From JAYZDK01 sp964604165 (lineage in GTDB: Bacteria > Myxococcota_A > UBA796 > CAJQPC01): a stretch of DNA of 64,000 bases. A program made the translations under genes and the position numbers. The notes under the pieces are model-generated. The model was not told the origin of the DNA. It did not search any database and saw only the letters and a list, made by a program, of their open reading frames with translations. The stretch lies in the NCBI GenBank assembly GCA_964604165.1, contig CAZRYF010000002.1:1-64000 (forward strand). Reading direction: 5' to 3'. Below are positions 8,608 through 17,361 of this stretch, one piece after another (within the stretch, counting starts at the first letter, position 1; each line of letters opens with the position of its first letter).

Positions 8608-9950
8608 ATCAGGCTCCAACTGGGGCTTGGAATCCAGACTTCCGCCACCGGATCGCGATGGACTCGGCGCCAACGGGAGGGCTCCAGTTCCGGTAGCTGT
8701 CCCGCAGGCCAGACAAGGGCCTGCACCTGAAAGCGGCCGACCGCTTCATCAAAGGTGGTGTCCTGTCCCTCACCCCGTCGAATCAAAAGGTCCGCCACCT
8801 CTTCCCCAAAGACCAGGCGCCCATCTGCGAGAACAGTGGACCCTTGAGGCATGCAATAGAGCAGATACCCCGCCCATGCCCCCGTGGTGTCCATGGCCAG
8901 GGGCTGGTTCCACTGGGACAACGCAGCGCAAGCAGACACAGGGAACCTGTCGGGCTCCAGCAAGGAAGTTCGATTTGACCACCTGGGCGCAACATGGACG
9001 AGGAGAAGACCCGCCAACCCCGCGGCAACCGCCCACCGGGTCTTGGTCGGAAGCCGAGACGCCCCGCTCATCAGTGGCACAATGGCCAACCAGGCCCAGC
9101 GAGCCAAGAGACAAGAAGCCACACAAAACCCAACAGCCAGGAGCTTCTCGGTCCGTTCCGCCTCTGAAGAGAAGACATGCGCAGCGGAGGCCGCGCCGAG
9201 CCCCAGAAGGGCGCAAATGAGCCAACCCCAGGGGCCAGCATCCAGGTAGGCGAGACTGCTCTGAAGTTCAGGCACAAACCCTGCGGGCCAGTCTCCGTGG
9301 GACCGAAAGGCCCCCCTCACGCCCGACACCGCACCAGGCGCAGCCGCCATCGAAACCAAACCAAGCCCCACCGCGCCCCAGGCCCGAAAAGACCGGACCC
9401 CCAACGCCCAGACAACAGCGAGAGCAATCCACCAAAGCGCGGAAACCGCATGGAGATTGGCCCACACCACTGCCACCCCCACGGCCACAAGGGCACCCAC
9501 ATCCAACCCGCCACGCCGCACCCAGGGAAGCAGCCCCCCCAAGAACACAAGCTCCAGAATGTGGGGCCGAACGCGCAGGCGATCCTCAAAGAGCACCGCC
9601 AGAAGCGCTACACCGAGAGGGAGCATGCCGGGCTGACGCCAGCACCTGGCCCAAGCCACCACCCCCACCCCCACAAGCGCGAAATGCGCCGCAGCCACCG
9701 CCCTTAAGCCCCCCAAGGACTCCAGGCGTGCCACGAGCACCTCGTATCCCCACTGAAAGGTCGTCCAGGGAGCGTTTGCATCGGCTGCCGAGAACACATC
9801 CCGGGCGGGAATTCCCCCATCCATCACCTCGCGGCCCACGGCCACATGCCAAAAGAGATCGATGTTCCAAATGGGACGCCATGCCCACAGGGCACCCAGA
9901 ACACCCAGCACCCCAAGGGCCAGGATTCGATTTCGTTCCTGAGGAATCAT
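8589..9950 (-). CDS. polytopic membrane protein, GT-C glycosyltransferase-like
   Basis: This 453-residue protein has an N-terminal helix, an extracytoplasmic loop with the motif DLFWHVAVGR and GIPARDVFS, then about nine hydrophobic segments and a soluble C-terminal tail after about residue 345. The D-x-x-WH loop followed by multiple helices resembles bacterial GT-C-fold lipid-linked sugar transferases and related uncharacterised membrane proteins; I cannot name donor or acceptor. Its 3' end overlaps the AAA+ gene tail in convergent orientation, and it is divergent from the polyferredoxin fusion with a 62-bp gap. Confidence 0.6.
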   Translation of the reverse strand: MIPQERNRILALGVLGVLGALWAWRPIWNIDLFWHVAVGREVMDGGIPARDVFSAADANAPWTTFQWGYEVLVARLESLGGLRAVAAAHFALVGVGVVAWARCWRQPGMLPLGVALLAVLFEDRLRVRPHILELVFLGGLLPWVRRGGLDVGALVAVGVAVVWANLHAVSALWWIALAVVWALGVRSFRAWGAVGLGLVSMAAAPGAVSGVRGAFRSHGDWPAGFVPELQSSLAYLDAGPWGWLICALLGLGAASAAHVFSSEAERTEKLLAVGFCVASCLLARWAWLAIVPLMSGASRLPTKTRWAVAAGLAGLLLVHVAPRWSNRTSLLEPDRFPVSACAALSQWNQPLAMDTTGAWAGYLLYCMPQGSTVLADGRLVFGEEVADLLIRRGEGQDTTFDEAVGRFQVQALVWPAGQLPELEPSRWRRVHRDPVAEVWIPSPSWSLIQSSVK

Positions 9951-10012
9951 CGGTTCCTTCCCCGGGAGAATTCCAACATCCGCGACACGGTAGACTATCG
10001 CAGGGGAGACCT

Positions 10013-12229
10013 TTGCTGACGCGCTACGCCCAATGGCTCCATCTTCGCTGGCCGGCAGGACAGGTGGAGCCCCTTCCCGAGGTGGCGGAAGATGGCTCCT
10101 GCGCCTTCCCTGGAGTGCGTGTGGTCGGAGATCTCAAGGGGGCACCGCATCTCAAGCACGCGGCGGACTCCGGGGCACAAGCCGTCCACAACATACTGGA
10201 GGAGACGGATTTCACAGCAAATGGCACAGACGATGCTCTGGACCTGGTCATTCTCGGCGGGGGCGTCTCCGGGATCTCTGCGGCCCTCGAAGCGGAGCGA
10301 TGCGGCCTGCGCTACGCCGTAATTGAGTCTTCCGTTCCCTTTTCAACCGTGGTGAACTACCCAGCCAGAAAGCCCATCTTCACCTACCCGTCCGCACTGT
10401 CACCTCGCGGACTTCAACTCCACGCAAGCACCCGGGAGACCCTTCTCGAAGAGCTGGAGTCCCAGCGGATTGCCGCCGGCATTCAGATCACGCCTGGACA
10501 CGCAGAGCGGCTAGAACGGGTGGGAGGCGTGATCTGTGTGTTCCTGCAAGACGCCTCGCCTCTCAAGGCACAAAGGGTCATTGTGGCCCTGGGGCGATCC
10601 GGCAAGTTCCGTCGCCTTGAGGTGAAAGGAGAAGACCTCCCCAAAGTCTCAAACCGCTTGCACGATCCAGCCGCCTACAAGGACCAGAACCTGTTGATCG
10701 TGGGCGGGGGAGACAGCGCCCTCGAAGCCGCGGTCGCCTGTTCCGATGCAGGGGCCAAGGTGACGCTCTCCTACCGCCGAAGCCACTTCCAGCGAGCCAA
10801 GCCGGGAAACGTGGCCGCCCTGGAGGACCAGGAGGCCGCGGGTCGAATTCAGGTACTTCGCTCCACAACGGTAGACAGGATTGAGCCAGACAGCGTTCTC
10901 TTGAACGGAGAGGCTTCGGCGTCTCTTCCCAATGATGCGGTCCTGACCCTCATTGGGCGCAAGCCCCCCCTGGACTTCTTCCGGGCCAGCGGAATCCCGG
11001 TTCGGGGGGATTGGAGTCCCTTGCGACTGGCCGGTCTGCTCTCGTTTGTGTTCGGGTTTGCACTGGTCATTTCCTGGAAGGGCAAAGGACGAGTGAACCA
11101 GCTCTTCCGGGAGCAGGGGTGGTTTCCCTTTGGACATACGTCAGCCTTGGAAACTACGCACACCAGTTCTTTCGGAGAGGTGCTTGCGACCTCCAGCTCC
11201 GAGGCGGGGTTCTACTATTCACTCGCCTACACCCTCGTCGTGGTGGTCTTTGGAGTCCGCCGGGTTCAGCGGGGGAACACGCCCTACATCCGTGTCCAGA
11301 CCGCCAGTCTTGCAGCCATTCAGTGCGTACCCCTGTTCCTTTTACCCTACCTCCTGCTGCCCTGGCTCGGGGTGGCCGGGTTCTTTGATTCGGGCCTTGG
11401 ACAGAGCCTGGCGGACCTCTTCTTTCCCCTCTCCGACACCGCCCTCCACGGCCGTGAGTACTGGCGGTCTTTTGGATTTGTCTTCGCCTGGCCCTTGTTC
11501 ATCTGGAACGTTTTCACACCCGAGCCACTGGTGGGTTGGCTTGTGGTTTCGGTGATCCAGACCTTTGTGCTGATCCCCCTGATGGTTCACCGGTGGGGCA
11601 AGGGGGCCTACTGCGGCTGGATCTGCTCTTGCGGCGCACTGGCCGAGACCCTTGGCGACGCCCACCGACACAAGATGCCCCATGGGGAAAAATGGAACCG
11701 CTTGAACCTCCTGGGCCAGGTAATTCTGTTGGGAGTCCTGGCGCTCCTGGTTTTGCGGGTGGTGGGTTGGGCGTCACCCTCCAGCGCCGGCATTGCGACG
11801 CTCTACGAGCGTGCACTGAACGGCTTTCACCTGGCGGGCATCCCCTTGAATTACTCCTGGGTTGTGGACACGTTCCTTTCTGGAGTTCTCGGCATTGGGC
11901 TCTACTTCTGGTTTAGTGGCCGCACCTGGTGCCGCTTCGCCTGCCCCCTGGCGGCTCTGATGAACGTCTATGCGCGGTTCTCGAAGTTCCGCATCTTTCC
12001 GGAGAAGGACCGCTGCATCTCGTGCAACGTGTGCACCACAGTCTGCCACCAGGGAATCGACGTGATGTCTTTTGCCAACCGGGGGCTTCCCATGGAGGAT
12101 CCCCAGTGTGTGCGCTGCTCGGCCTGTGTGCTGGCCTGTCCTACCGCGACCCTGAGCCTCGGGCGCCTGGAGGGGGACCAGGTGGTGTTGGACACTCTGG
12201 AGGCATCGCCGATTCGGATGGTGGAGTGA
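10013..12229 (+). CDS. flavin/NAD(P) oxidoreductase fused to a membrane 4Fe-4S polyferredoxin
   Basis: I place the start at TTG 10013, preceded by AGGGGAG, giving 738 residues; an upstream ATG would run into the divergent gene. The N-terminal half is thioredoxin-reductase-like: FAD motif VILGGGVSGI near residue 78 and NAD(P) motif LIVGGGDSALEAA near 228, but no redox CxxC of thioredoxin reductase. After about residue 340 come several transmembrane helices with NapH/NosR-type cysteines (YCGWICSCG near 532, CRFACP near 640) and two cluster motifs CISCNVCTTVCHQG and CVRCSACVLACP near 666-715. It probably moves electrons between NAD(P)H and an unknown membrane or periplasmic acceptor. Confidence 0.8.
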   Translation: MLTRYAQWLHLRWPAGQVEPLPEVAEDGSCAFPGVRVVGDLKGAPHLKHAADSGAQAVHNILEETDFTANGTDDALDLVILGGGVSGISAALEAERCGLRYAVIESSVPFSTVVNYPARKPIFTYPSALSPRGLQLHASTRETLLEELESQRIAAGIQITPGHAERLERVGGVICVFLQDASPLKAQRVIVALGRSGKFRRLEVKGEDLPKVSNRLHDPAAYKDQNLLIVGGGDSALEAAVACSDAGAKVTLSYRRSHFQRAKPGNVAALEDQEAAGRIQVLRSTTVDRIEPDSVLLNGEASASLPNDAVLTLIGRKPPLDFFRASGIPVRGDWSPLRLAGLLSFVFGFALVISWKGKGRVNQLFREQGWFPFGHTSALETTHTSSFGEVLATSSSEAGFYYSLAYTLVVVVFGVRRVQRGNTPYIRVQTASLAAIQCVPLFLLPYLLLPWLGVAGFFDSGLGQSLADLFFPLSDTALHGREYWRSFGFVFAWPLFIWNVFTPEPLVGWLVVSVIQTFVLIPLMVHRWGKGAYCGWICSCGALAETLGDAHRHKMPHGEKWNRLNLLGQVILLGVLALLVLRVVGWASPSSAGIATLYERALNGFHLAGIPLNYSWVVDTFLSGVLGIGLYFWFSGRTWCRFACPLAALMNVYARFSKFRIFPEKDRCISCNVCTTVCHQGIDVMSFANRGLPMEDPQCVRCSACVLACPTATLSLGRLEGDQVVLDTLEASPIRMVE

Positions 12230-12263
12230 AGACAGAAGTGGAGCGCCGGACCTTTTGCTGGCT

Positions 12264-12599
12264 TCAGTCCCGCAGCAAGAAGCCAAGCGAGACGGTGACG
12301 GGACGCTTTGATTCCTCAACCTCGACCGCGATGACCTCGGTGAAGGAGAACCGGTCCACCCGCAGTCGGAATCCGATTCCCTCCCAGGTCGCATCGCTCT
12401 GCAGGCTCACGGTCCAGGCAAAGTGACCCTGCTCTGCGGTCGCCAGCGCTTGTTCGCTTTCCGTACCAAGCGCGATCAGGTCATCCGAGGTGGAGACAAG
12501 TCCCACCCCCAGACCCAGGCCTTCCGCAAAGACCGGTGCTACGAGAAAGGTCAGAAGAATCATCCCGACGAGAATGTCAGAAGATCTCCTCCCTTTCAC
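12264..12599 (-). CDS. small secreted protein, unknown function
   Basis: A 111-residue protein with a signal peptide (about residues 1-25, ending APVFAEG) and a mature part that alternates polar and hydrophobic residues, ending VTVSLGFLLRD with a terminal-strand-like pattern. I do not recognise the family. It follows thiS by six bases on the same strand, so it is the last gene of the pilT-thiS operon. A small beta-barrel-like or periplasmic protein is possible, but this is a guess from strand pattern alone. Confidence 0.55.
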   Translation of the reverse strand: MKGRRSSDILVGMILLTFLVAPVFAEGLGLGVGLVSTSDDLIALGTESEQALATAEQGHFAWTVSLQSDATWEGIGFRLRVDRFSFTEVIAVEVEESKRPVTVSLGFLLRD

Positions 12600-12605
12600 C
12601 CCCGA

Positions 12606-12827
12606 CTAGCCCCCGCCCACAGCCCGCACGATCTCTACGGAATCCCCCGCCACCAGTCGCCTCTCGCCGAGAACACGTCGCGGCACGACAGACCCGTTCA
12701 CCGCCACCGCCACAGCCTCCAGCTTTACCCCTTTTGCATGAATGAGCCCCAGCACGGTCTGGGTCTCAGACACATCTTGCACCTCTCCGTTCACCCGGAT
12801 TGAGACCAGGTCAGCGCCGGGTGCCAC
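12606..12827 (-). CDS. thiS: ThiS-like sulfur carrier protein
   Basis: ThiS carries sulfur as a C-terminal thiocarboxylate for thiazole synthesis. The product is about 73 residues with the beta-grasp pattern (VSIRVNGEVQDV, then VAVAVNGSVVPR, then LVAGDSVEIVRAVGGG) and the essential Gly-Gly C-terminus. I chose GTG 12827, behind a G-rich stretch and overlapping the pilT 3' end; ATG 12863 is possible but would add an atypical leader. No thiG or thiF is beside it. It might serve another thiocarboxylate pathway, though the family fit is good. Confidence 0.8.
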   Translation of the reverse strand: MAPGADLVSIRVNGEVQDVSETQTVLGLIHAKGVKLEAVAVAVNGSVVPRRVLGERRLVAGDSVEIVRAVGGG

Positions 12828-13887
12828 CGATGCCCCCCCCCACATCAAACAGATGGGGGTCATTTGTGATGTTCATGGCCTGCTGGCGGGTGAGCAAGCC
12901 ATCGGTCACCGCCTTCTTGCAGGCCTCCGTCATGGTCTGCATGCCCTCTCCCCGGGCCGTCTGCATGACCGATGGAATCTGGTAGGACTTGGCCTCTCGA
13001 ATCAGGTTTCTCACCGCCGGGTTCACCATCAGGATCTCGTGCAGTGCAATGCGCCCCTTCTTGTCCGCCGGCCGCTCCAACACCTGGGAAACTACAGCCA
13101 TCAGGGAGGAGGCAAGCTGCACCCGAATCTGCTGCTGCTGGTTGGAGGGAAACACATCGATCAGGCGGTCCACAGTCTCCGGAGCCGAGTTCGTGTGCAA
13201 CGTACCGAAGACCAGGTGTCCGGTCTCCGCCGCGGTGAGCGCCAACCCAATGGTTTCCAGATCCCGAAGCTCCCCCACCAGGATGACGTCGGGATCTTCT
13301 CGAAGCGCACTCCTTAGCGCACGGGAAAAGGACTCCGTGTGCACCCCCACCTCGCGCTGGTTGATGATGCAGTTCTTGGGCGTGTGCACGAACTCCACCG
13401 GGTCCTCGATCGTCAGAATGTGCGCGTGGCGGCCCCTGTTGATGTGATCCACCATGGCGGCCAGGGTCGTGCTTTTGCCTGACCCGGTGGGTCCCGTCAC
13501 CAACACCAACCCCCGGCGCATCTCCGCAATGTGGCGCAGCACCCGCGGGGCTTTCAAATCATCCAGGCTCAGCACCTTGTGGGGAATGATCCGCAGAACC
13601 ATGCCCACTCCCCGCACCTGGCTGTACACGTTGACCCGAAAGCGGGCAAGCCCATCGAGGCCCACGGAGAAATCCAGCTCCCGTTCGGTCTCGAACGTGG
13701 CCTTCTGCTTCTCATTCATGATCGAGTAGGCCATGCGCAGCATGTCGTCCGCGGACAGCATTTCGCTGTCCAAACGGCGCACCTCCCCTTCGACACGCAA
13801 GCAAGGGATCTCCCCAGCACTCACGTGAATGTCCGATGCACCGGTTTCCACTGCAAACGACAGCAACTCGTGGATCTGAACGGCCAT
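12811..13887 (-). CDS. pilT: type IV pilus retraction ATPase PilT
   Basis: PilT is the hexameric cytoplasmic motor that disassembles type IV pili and drives twitching motility. The 358-residue length is typical. The N-terminal PAS-like domain contains GASDIHVSAGEIPCLRVEG; Walker A is GPTGSGKST near residue 132; the Asp and His boxes follow; Walker B ends in ILVGELRDLET near 200; and the PilT-specific AIRNLIRE-type motif appears as AVRNLIRE near 292, which separates it from PilB. No other pilus gene is in the window. thiS overlaps its 3' end, an unusual partner. Confidence 0.95.
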   Translation of the reverse strand: MAVQIHELLSFAVETGASDIHVSAGEIPCLRVEGEVRRLDSEMLSADDMLRMAYSIMNEKQKATFETERELDFSVGLDGLARFRVNVYSQVRGVGMVLRIIPHKVLSLDDLKAPRVLRHIAEMRRGLVLVTGPTGSGKSTTLAAMVDHINRGRHAHILTIEDPVEFVHTPKNCIINQREVGVHTESFSRALRSALREDPDVILVGELRDLETIGLALTAAETGHLVFGTLHTNSAPETVDRLIDVFPSNQQQQIRVQLASSLMAVVSQVLERPADKKGRIALHEILMVNPAVRNLIREAKSYQIPSVMQTARGEGMQTMTEACKKAVTDGLLTRQQAMNITNDPHLFDVGGGIGGTRR

Positions 13888-13936
13888 GGTTTCCTCGCCA
13901 CGCTCATCCTACCAGCCCGATGCGATAGGGTGTGGC

Positions 13937-14539
13937 ATGGGCCAAGAGCCGCGCCCCGTGTTCCAGGACTCCTGGATCCTGGTCATCGACAAGCCCTCCG
14001 GGCTGCCAAGCCAACCGAACCGGGGAGGAGGCGCCAACGTGCACGACCTGTTGCGGTCCCAGTTTGACTACGTCGGCCTGCACCACCGCCTGGACACCCC
14101 GGCCAGCGGGCTAATGGTACTCGCCCTGGACAAGCGGGCCAACAAGGGCTTGGCGGACGGCTTCCGTGCCCACAACATCCGCCGGGAGTACAAGGTGGCG
14201 GTCCTGGGAGATCCCGGTGCAAAGGGCACCTGGGACGCTCCAATCGACGGAAGACCCGCAACCACCCATTGGACACGAATCTCCGGGGCCGGGGGCGTCT
14301 CGCACCTGGAAATCTCTCTGGAGACCGGACGCACCCACCAGGTCCGCCGCCATTCGGTGCAACAAGGACACCCGGTACTGGGGGATCGACGCCACGGGGG
14401 GGCCGCAGGGCGCTTGTGGCCGCGCCTGGCCCTGCACGCCTGGCGACTGCATCTCACACACCCGGTCACGGGGGAGCCCCTGGTTTTTGAGTCCAAGCTT
14501 CCCGCGGATCTGGCCTCGCTGTTTGAGGGTATTTCGTGA
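13937..14539 (+). CDS. RluA-family pseudouridine synthase
   Basis: The 200-residue product has the RluA signature HRLDTPASG with catalytic Asp near residue 53, a start motif WILVIDKPSGLPSQPN, and the LETGRTHQVRRH segment near residues 130-143. It isomerises uridine in rRNA or tRNA; the target cannot be told. It lacks an S4 domain, like RluA and TruC types. ATG 13937 gives MGQEPRPVFQDS, a natural start before the first strand. It is divergent from pilT, and its stop overlaps the next gene's GTG (GTGA), indicating coupled translation. Confidence 0.85.
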   Translation: MGQEPRPVFQDSWILVIDKPSGLPSQPNRGGGANVHDLLRSQFDYVGLHHRLDTPASGLMVLALDKRANKGLADGFRAHNIRREYKVAVLGDPGAKGTWDAPIDGRPATTHWTRISGAGGVSHLEISLETGRTHQVRRHSVQQGHPVLGDRRHGGAAGRLWPRLALHAWRLHLTHPVTGEPLVFESKLPADLASLFEGIS

Positions 14540-16200
14540 GGCCTCCTACCTCCCTGTTCTGGGTCCTCCTCGTCACGGTGGGCGTCTTTGCGCCAGTGCT
14601 GGGGGCAGACTTTCTCTGGGACGACGAGATCCTGGTCACGCGAAATCTATGGACCGACGACGTGGCCCACCTGCCACAGTTCTTCACCGAGAGTCTCTGG
14701 GACTCCACCCCCGTCGCCCGACCCGACCAGACGTACTACCGCCCCATGATGCTCGTAGAGCTGCTGGTGGATCGTCAGCTGTTCGGACTCGCCCCCCTGC
14801 CCCACCACCTGCACAGCCTCCTTTGGCACCTGGGCTGCATCGCCCTGGTGTGGCAGCTCTTCACCGGTCTGTGGGGACGCACCGTAGCCACTGTGGCCGC
14901 CACCGGCGTGTATGCACTGCACCCCTTTCAAGCCGAGCTCGTGGCTTTTACCGCCGCGCGAAACGACTCCATGGCAATCGCCGGGATCCTAGGGGCCTTG
15001 TTGTTCCTTCGAGAGAGGGACCCTGGGCCCGGCCGTCTGGTTGGGGCGACCCTGTGCACGCTTTATGCCCTCCTGTCCAAGGAAACCGCGCTCTTGTTGC
15101 CCGCACTCTTGGCCGGAATGGACTGGATCTGGCATGGGAGACCCAACGGCCGCGCCCGCTATGGAGCCCTGGCCGGTGGCATTGCGATCTTTGGAGCGCT
15201 TCGGCTCTCCGTGTCAATGGAAACCCCTCCCCTGGCGGGAGACTGGGGGGCCTGGGGTCTGATGGCGGGCAGCTACGTTTCTCGCATTGCCTGGCCCGTG
15301 GGAATCAGCGCCACGACCCCCATGGAGGCCATGCAGGTGGCGCCGGGCTCCTTGGTCCTGGGGGTCATCGCTCTTGCAGTAGCGTTCAAGCTGGGTGGCC
15401 GAGAGAGCAAGGTGGGAGTCGCCTGGTTTGCGGGAGGACTGATCCCCGCCGCCGCAGGCATCTTGGTCTATGGCGGCCTGCCCTTTCGCTACGCGGCCCT
15501 TTCCCTGGTGGGGGTATCGCTTTCCTATGGCGCGTGTTGGAAGAGTCGCCCCATGCACCTGGGATCCCTGGCTGCACCTGTCTTGCTTGCCGCCGCCACC
15601 GTGGCCCAGTTGCCGGTGTGGGCTTCCACGGCTTCCCTCTGGGAGCATGGCCACCGGGTCTCGCCGGGCACACACACGGCGTGCGGACTCTTCAAAGCCT
15701 ACGAGGCAGAGCTAAACGACACCCCCCGCTCCTCCCGGGAATGGCCACAGAAGTTCCAACAAGCGGACGCCATGCTCCTGGAGGCGCTCGCCACCCCACC
15801 CAGCGCCTACTGCTGCTTCTCCGCCTCCCGCTGGCCCTGGCAGCTTGGACTCGTGGACGAAACCCTGGAGAAGGGACGCCTGGCCCTGGAACGGGGATGC
15901 CCCCCCAGCGCCGAGCTCCTGGCCCCCCTCTCCATGGCGGAGGCCCTCTCAGGGAACTGGGAGGAAGCGATGGCTCTTGCATCGGGGGTGGAGTCGGACC
16001 CAACCGGCCTCGTGCCCGTGGTGCTCTCAGCGGCGGCCCTCCGCAAGGGTGATTCGTCTGTACTTCAAGACTGGGAAGAGAGAGGTGCTGGTGGAGCCAC
16101 CCTGGATCTGCGTGCCCAGGTGGAGATGATCCTCAGCCGCTCCGGGTCCACTCCGCCGAACAGTTCGGCGTCTCCCACAGGCGAATCGCCTCCACCCTGA
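14536..16200 (+). CDS. TMTC/PMT-like polytopic membrane glycosyltransferase
   Basis: A 554-residue membrane protein starting at GTG 14536 behind GAGGG. After the first helix comes FLWDDEIL, the acidic pair found in the first loop of GT-C protein-O-mannosyltransferase-like enzymes, and then YYRPMMLVELLVDRQLFG and HHLHSLLWHLGCIALVW, the pattern typical of TMTC-like bacterial proteins. About ten helices extend to residue 370. The C-terminal 180 residues are soluble and helical, possibly a short TPR region. It would transfer a sugar from a lipid carrier to a protein or glycan outside the membrane; donor and acceptor are unknown. Confidence 0.65.
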   Translation: MRPPTSLFWVLLVTVGVFAPVLGADFLWDDEILVTRNLWTDDVAHLPQFFTESLWDSTPVARPDQTYYRPMMLVELLVDRQLFGLAPLPHHLHSLLWHLGCIALVWQLFTGLWGRTVATVAATGVYALHPFQAELVAFTAARNDSMAIAGILGALLFLRERDPGPGRLVGATLCTLYALLSKETALLLPALLAGMDWIWHGRPNGRARYGALAGGIAIFGALRLSVSMETPPLAGDWGAWGLMAGSYVSRIAWPVGISATTPMEAMQVAPGSLVLGVIALAVAFKLGGRESKVGVAWFAGGLIPAAAGILVYGGLPFRYAALSLVGVSLSYGACWKSRPMHLGSLAAPVLLAAATVAQLPVWASTASLWEHGHRVSPGTHTACGLFKAYEAELNDTPRSSREWPQKFQQADAMLLEALATPPSAYCCFSASRWPWQLGLVDETLEKGRLALERGCPPSAELLAPLSMAEALSGNWEEAMALASGVESDPTGLVPVVLSAAALRKGDSSVLQDWEERGAGGATLDLRAQVEMILSRSGSTPPNSSASPTGESPPP

Positions 16201-16570
16201 CGCCAGATTCCACCAAGAGGTCCTGGGCAATTCGAGCCAGCTCCGACACAATATTCTCCGCGGTGGGCGGTCCATCCATCCAATAAACCGGCCGACCGCT
16301 TGCCTCGTTGGACGCTGCGAGGGCCTGTACCGCCGGATCATCGTCTCCTACTTGCAACAGCGCTGTGTGGTCCCAGTTTGCGTCGATCCAGTTCCCCACG
16401 CGCTCTTTGATGACCCCGAAATCCACCACCCGACCCAGGACATCCAGCTCCGGCGCTGCGCAGGTGATCTCCGCGGCGTAGCGGTGCCCATGCCAAGCCT
16501 TGCAGCGACTCTCATGGCGGGGAATGCGGTGGGCTGCATCCCACTCCAGTCGTCGCGTACAGGTGATCAC
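16133..16570 (-). CDS. queD: 6-carboxytetrahydropterin synthase QueD
   Basis: QueD makes 6-carboxytetrahydropterin from dihydroneopterin triphosphate in queuosine biosynthesis. I start at GTG 16570, which has AGGAGAG just upstream and overlaps the previous gene's stop (GTGA). The 145-residue product holds the zinc-binding His in AAHRIP and HGH, the catalytic Cys in SRCKAWHGH, the WDHTALL motif and the C-terminal WETPN with the pterin-binding Glu. The related 6-pyruvoyl-tetrahydropterin synthase cannot be excluded. No other queuosine gene is nearby. Its 3' end overlaps the convergent membrane protein gene by 68 bases. Confidence 0.88.
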   Translation of the reverse strand: MITCTRRLEWDAAHRIPRHESRCKAWHGHRYAAEITCAAPELDVLGRVVDFGVIKERVGNWIDANWDHTALLQVGDDDPAVQALAASNEASGRPVYWMDGPPTAENIVSELARIAQDLLVESGVRVEAIRLWETPNCSAEWTRSG

Positions 16571-17361
16571 TGGGTCTCTCCTAAAGCTGAGAGGGCAGCC
16601 ACGTGGGCAGGCCCCGTGCCACAGCAGCTTCCCACTATCATGGCCCCGGCCGCGACCCATTGGCGGGCATGGGCGATGTATGCCTCTACCGGCGCGCCCC
16701 ATTCAGCCCCCGCGTTTGCATAGGCCCCCACCGGCACCCCGGCCTCCAGGAGATCCTCCACATACGCGAGCGTCTTCTCCGCAGCCACACAGTTCACGAG
16801 GACCGCGGCGGCGCCTCGCCGGGCGGCTTCCTGCCCTGCTGCACCCATCTCCCGCGGGGTCATGAGTTCCCCCTCCGGCCCCGCGGTAAAGGCAATCCAC
16901 GCCGGCAACCCGGTGGCCACCGCCTCCTCCAGGGCCACCAGCCCCTCCCCTGCATGGGGAAACGCTTCGCAGAGTAGGAGGTCCACACCAGCATCCGCCA
17001 GCACCCTGGCCAGCTCTCGGTGCTCCGGGCGGGGGTCCTCCGGAGAGAGGTCTGGCCGGTAGCAGTCCTCCAAGGGTGCCATGCCGCCTGCAAGTCGACT
17101 TCCAGCCGGAAGCGCCTCCCTGGCGAGCGCAACCGCCGATCGGGCCTGTCTCTCCCAGGTCTCCGGAAACGAGCGCCGTCTCGTGCGAAACGTATTGGTC
17201 GTGTGAATGTGGGCGCCCGCCGCCGCATAGTCCTGGTGAATGGCCCGCACCGCATCCGGTGCACCCTCAAGGGCCCAGGCACTCCACTGGCCTTCTGGCA
17301 GCTTGCAACCGCGGCGTCCCAACTCGGTGCCCATGGGGCCATCGAGCACAGTCAGGCTCAT
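16567..17361 (-). CDS. homocysteine S-methyltransferase-family protein
   Basis: The start ATG 17361 overlaps the sulfatase stop (ATGA). The 264-residue TIM-barrel protein shows LDGPMGTELGRRG at the N-terminus, HTTNTFR in the first barrel strands, and the three zinc-binding Cys of the family as LVNCVA and GSCCGTGPAHV. It would transfer a methyl group to a thiol such as homocysteine from S-methylmethionine or another donor, without cobalamin domains. It is somewhat short for MmuM, and the substrate is not certain. It sits between a sulfatase and queD, with four-base overlaps on both sides. Confidence 0.8.
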   Translation of the reverse strand: MSLTVLDGPMGTELGRRGCKLPEGQWSAWALEGAPDAVRAIHQDYAAAGAHIHTTNTFRTRRRSFPETWERQARSAVALAREALPAGSRLAGGMAPLEDCYRPDLSPEDPRPEHRELARVLADAGVDLLLCEAFPHAGEGLVALEEAVATGLPAWIAFTAGPEGELMTPREMGAAGQEAARRGAAAVLVNCVAAEKTLAYVEDLLEAGVPVGAYANAGAEWGAPVEAYIAHARQWVAAGAMIVGSCCGTGPAHVAALSALGETQ

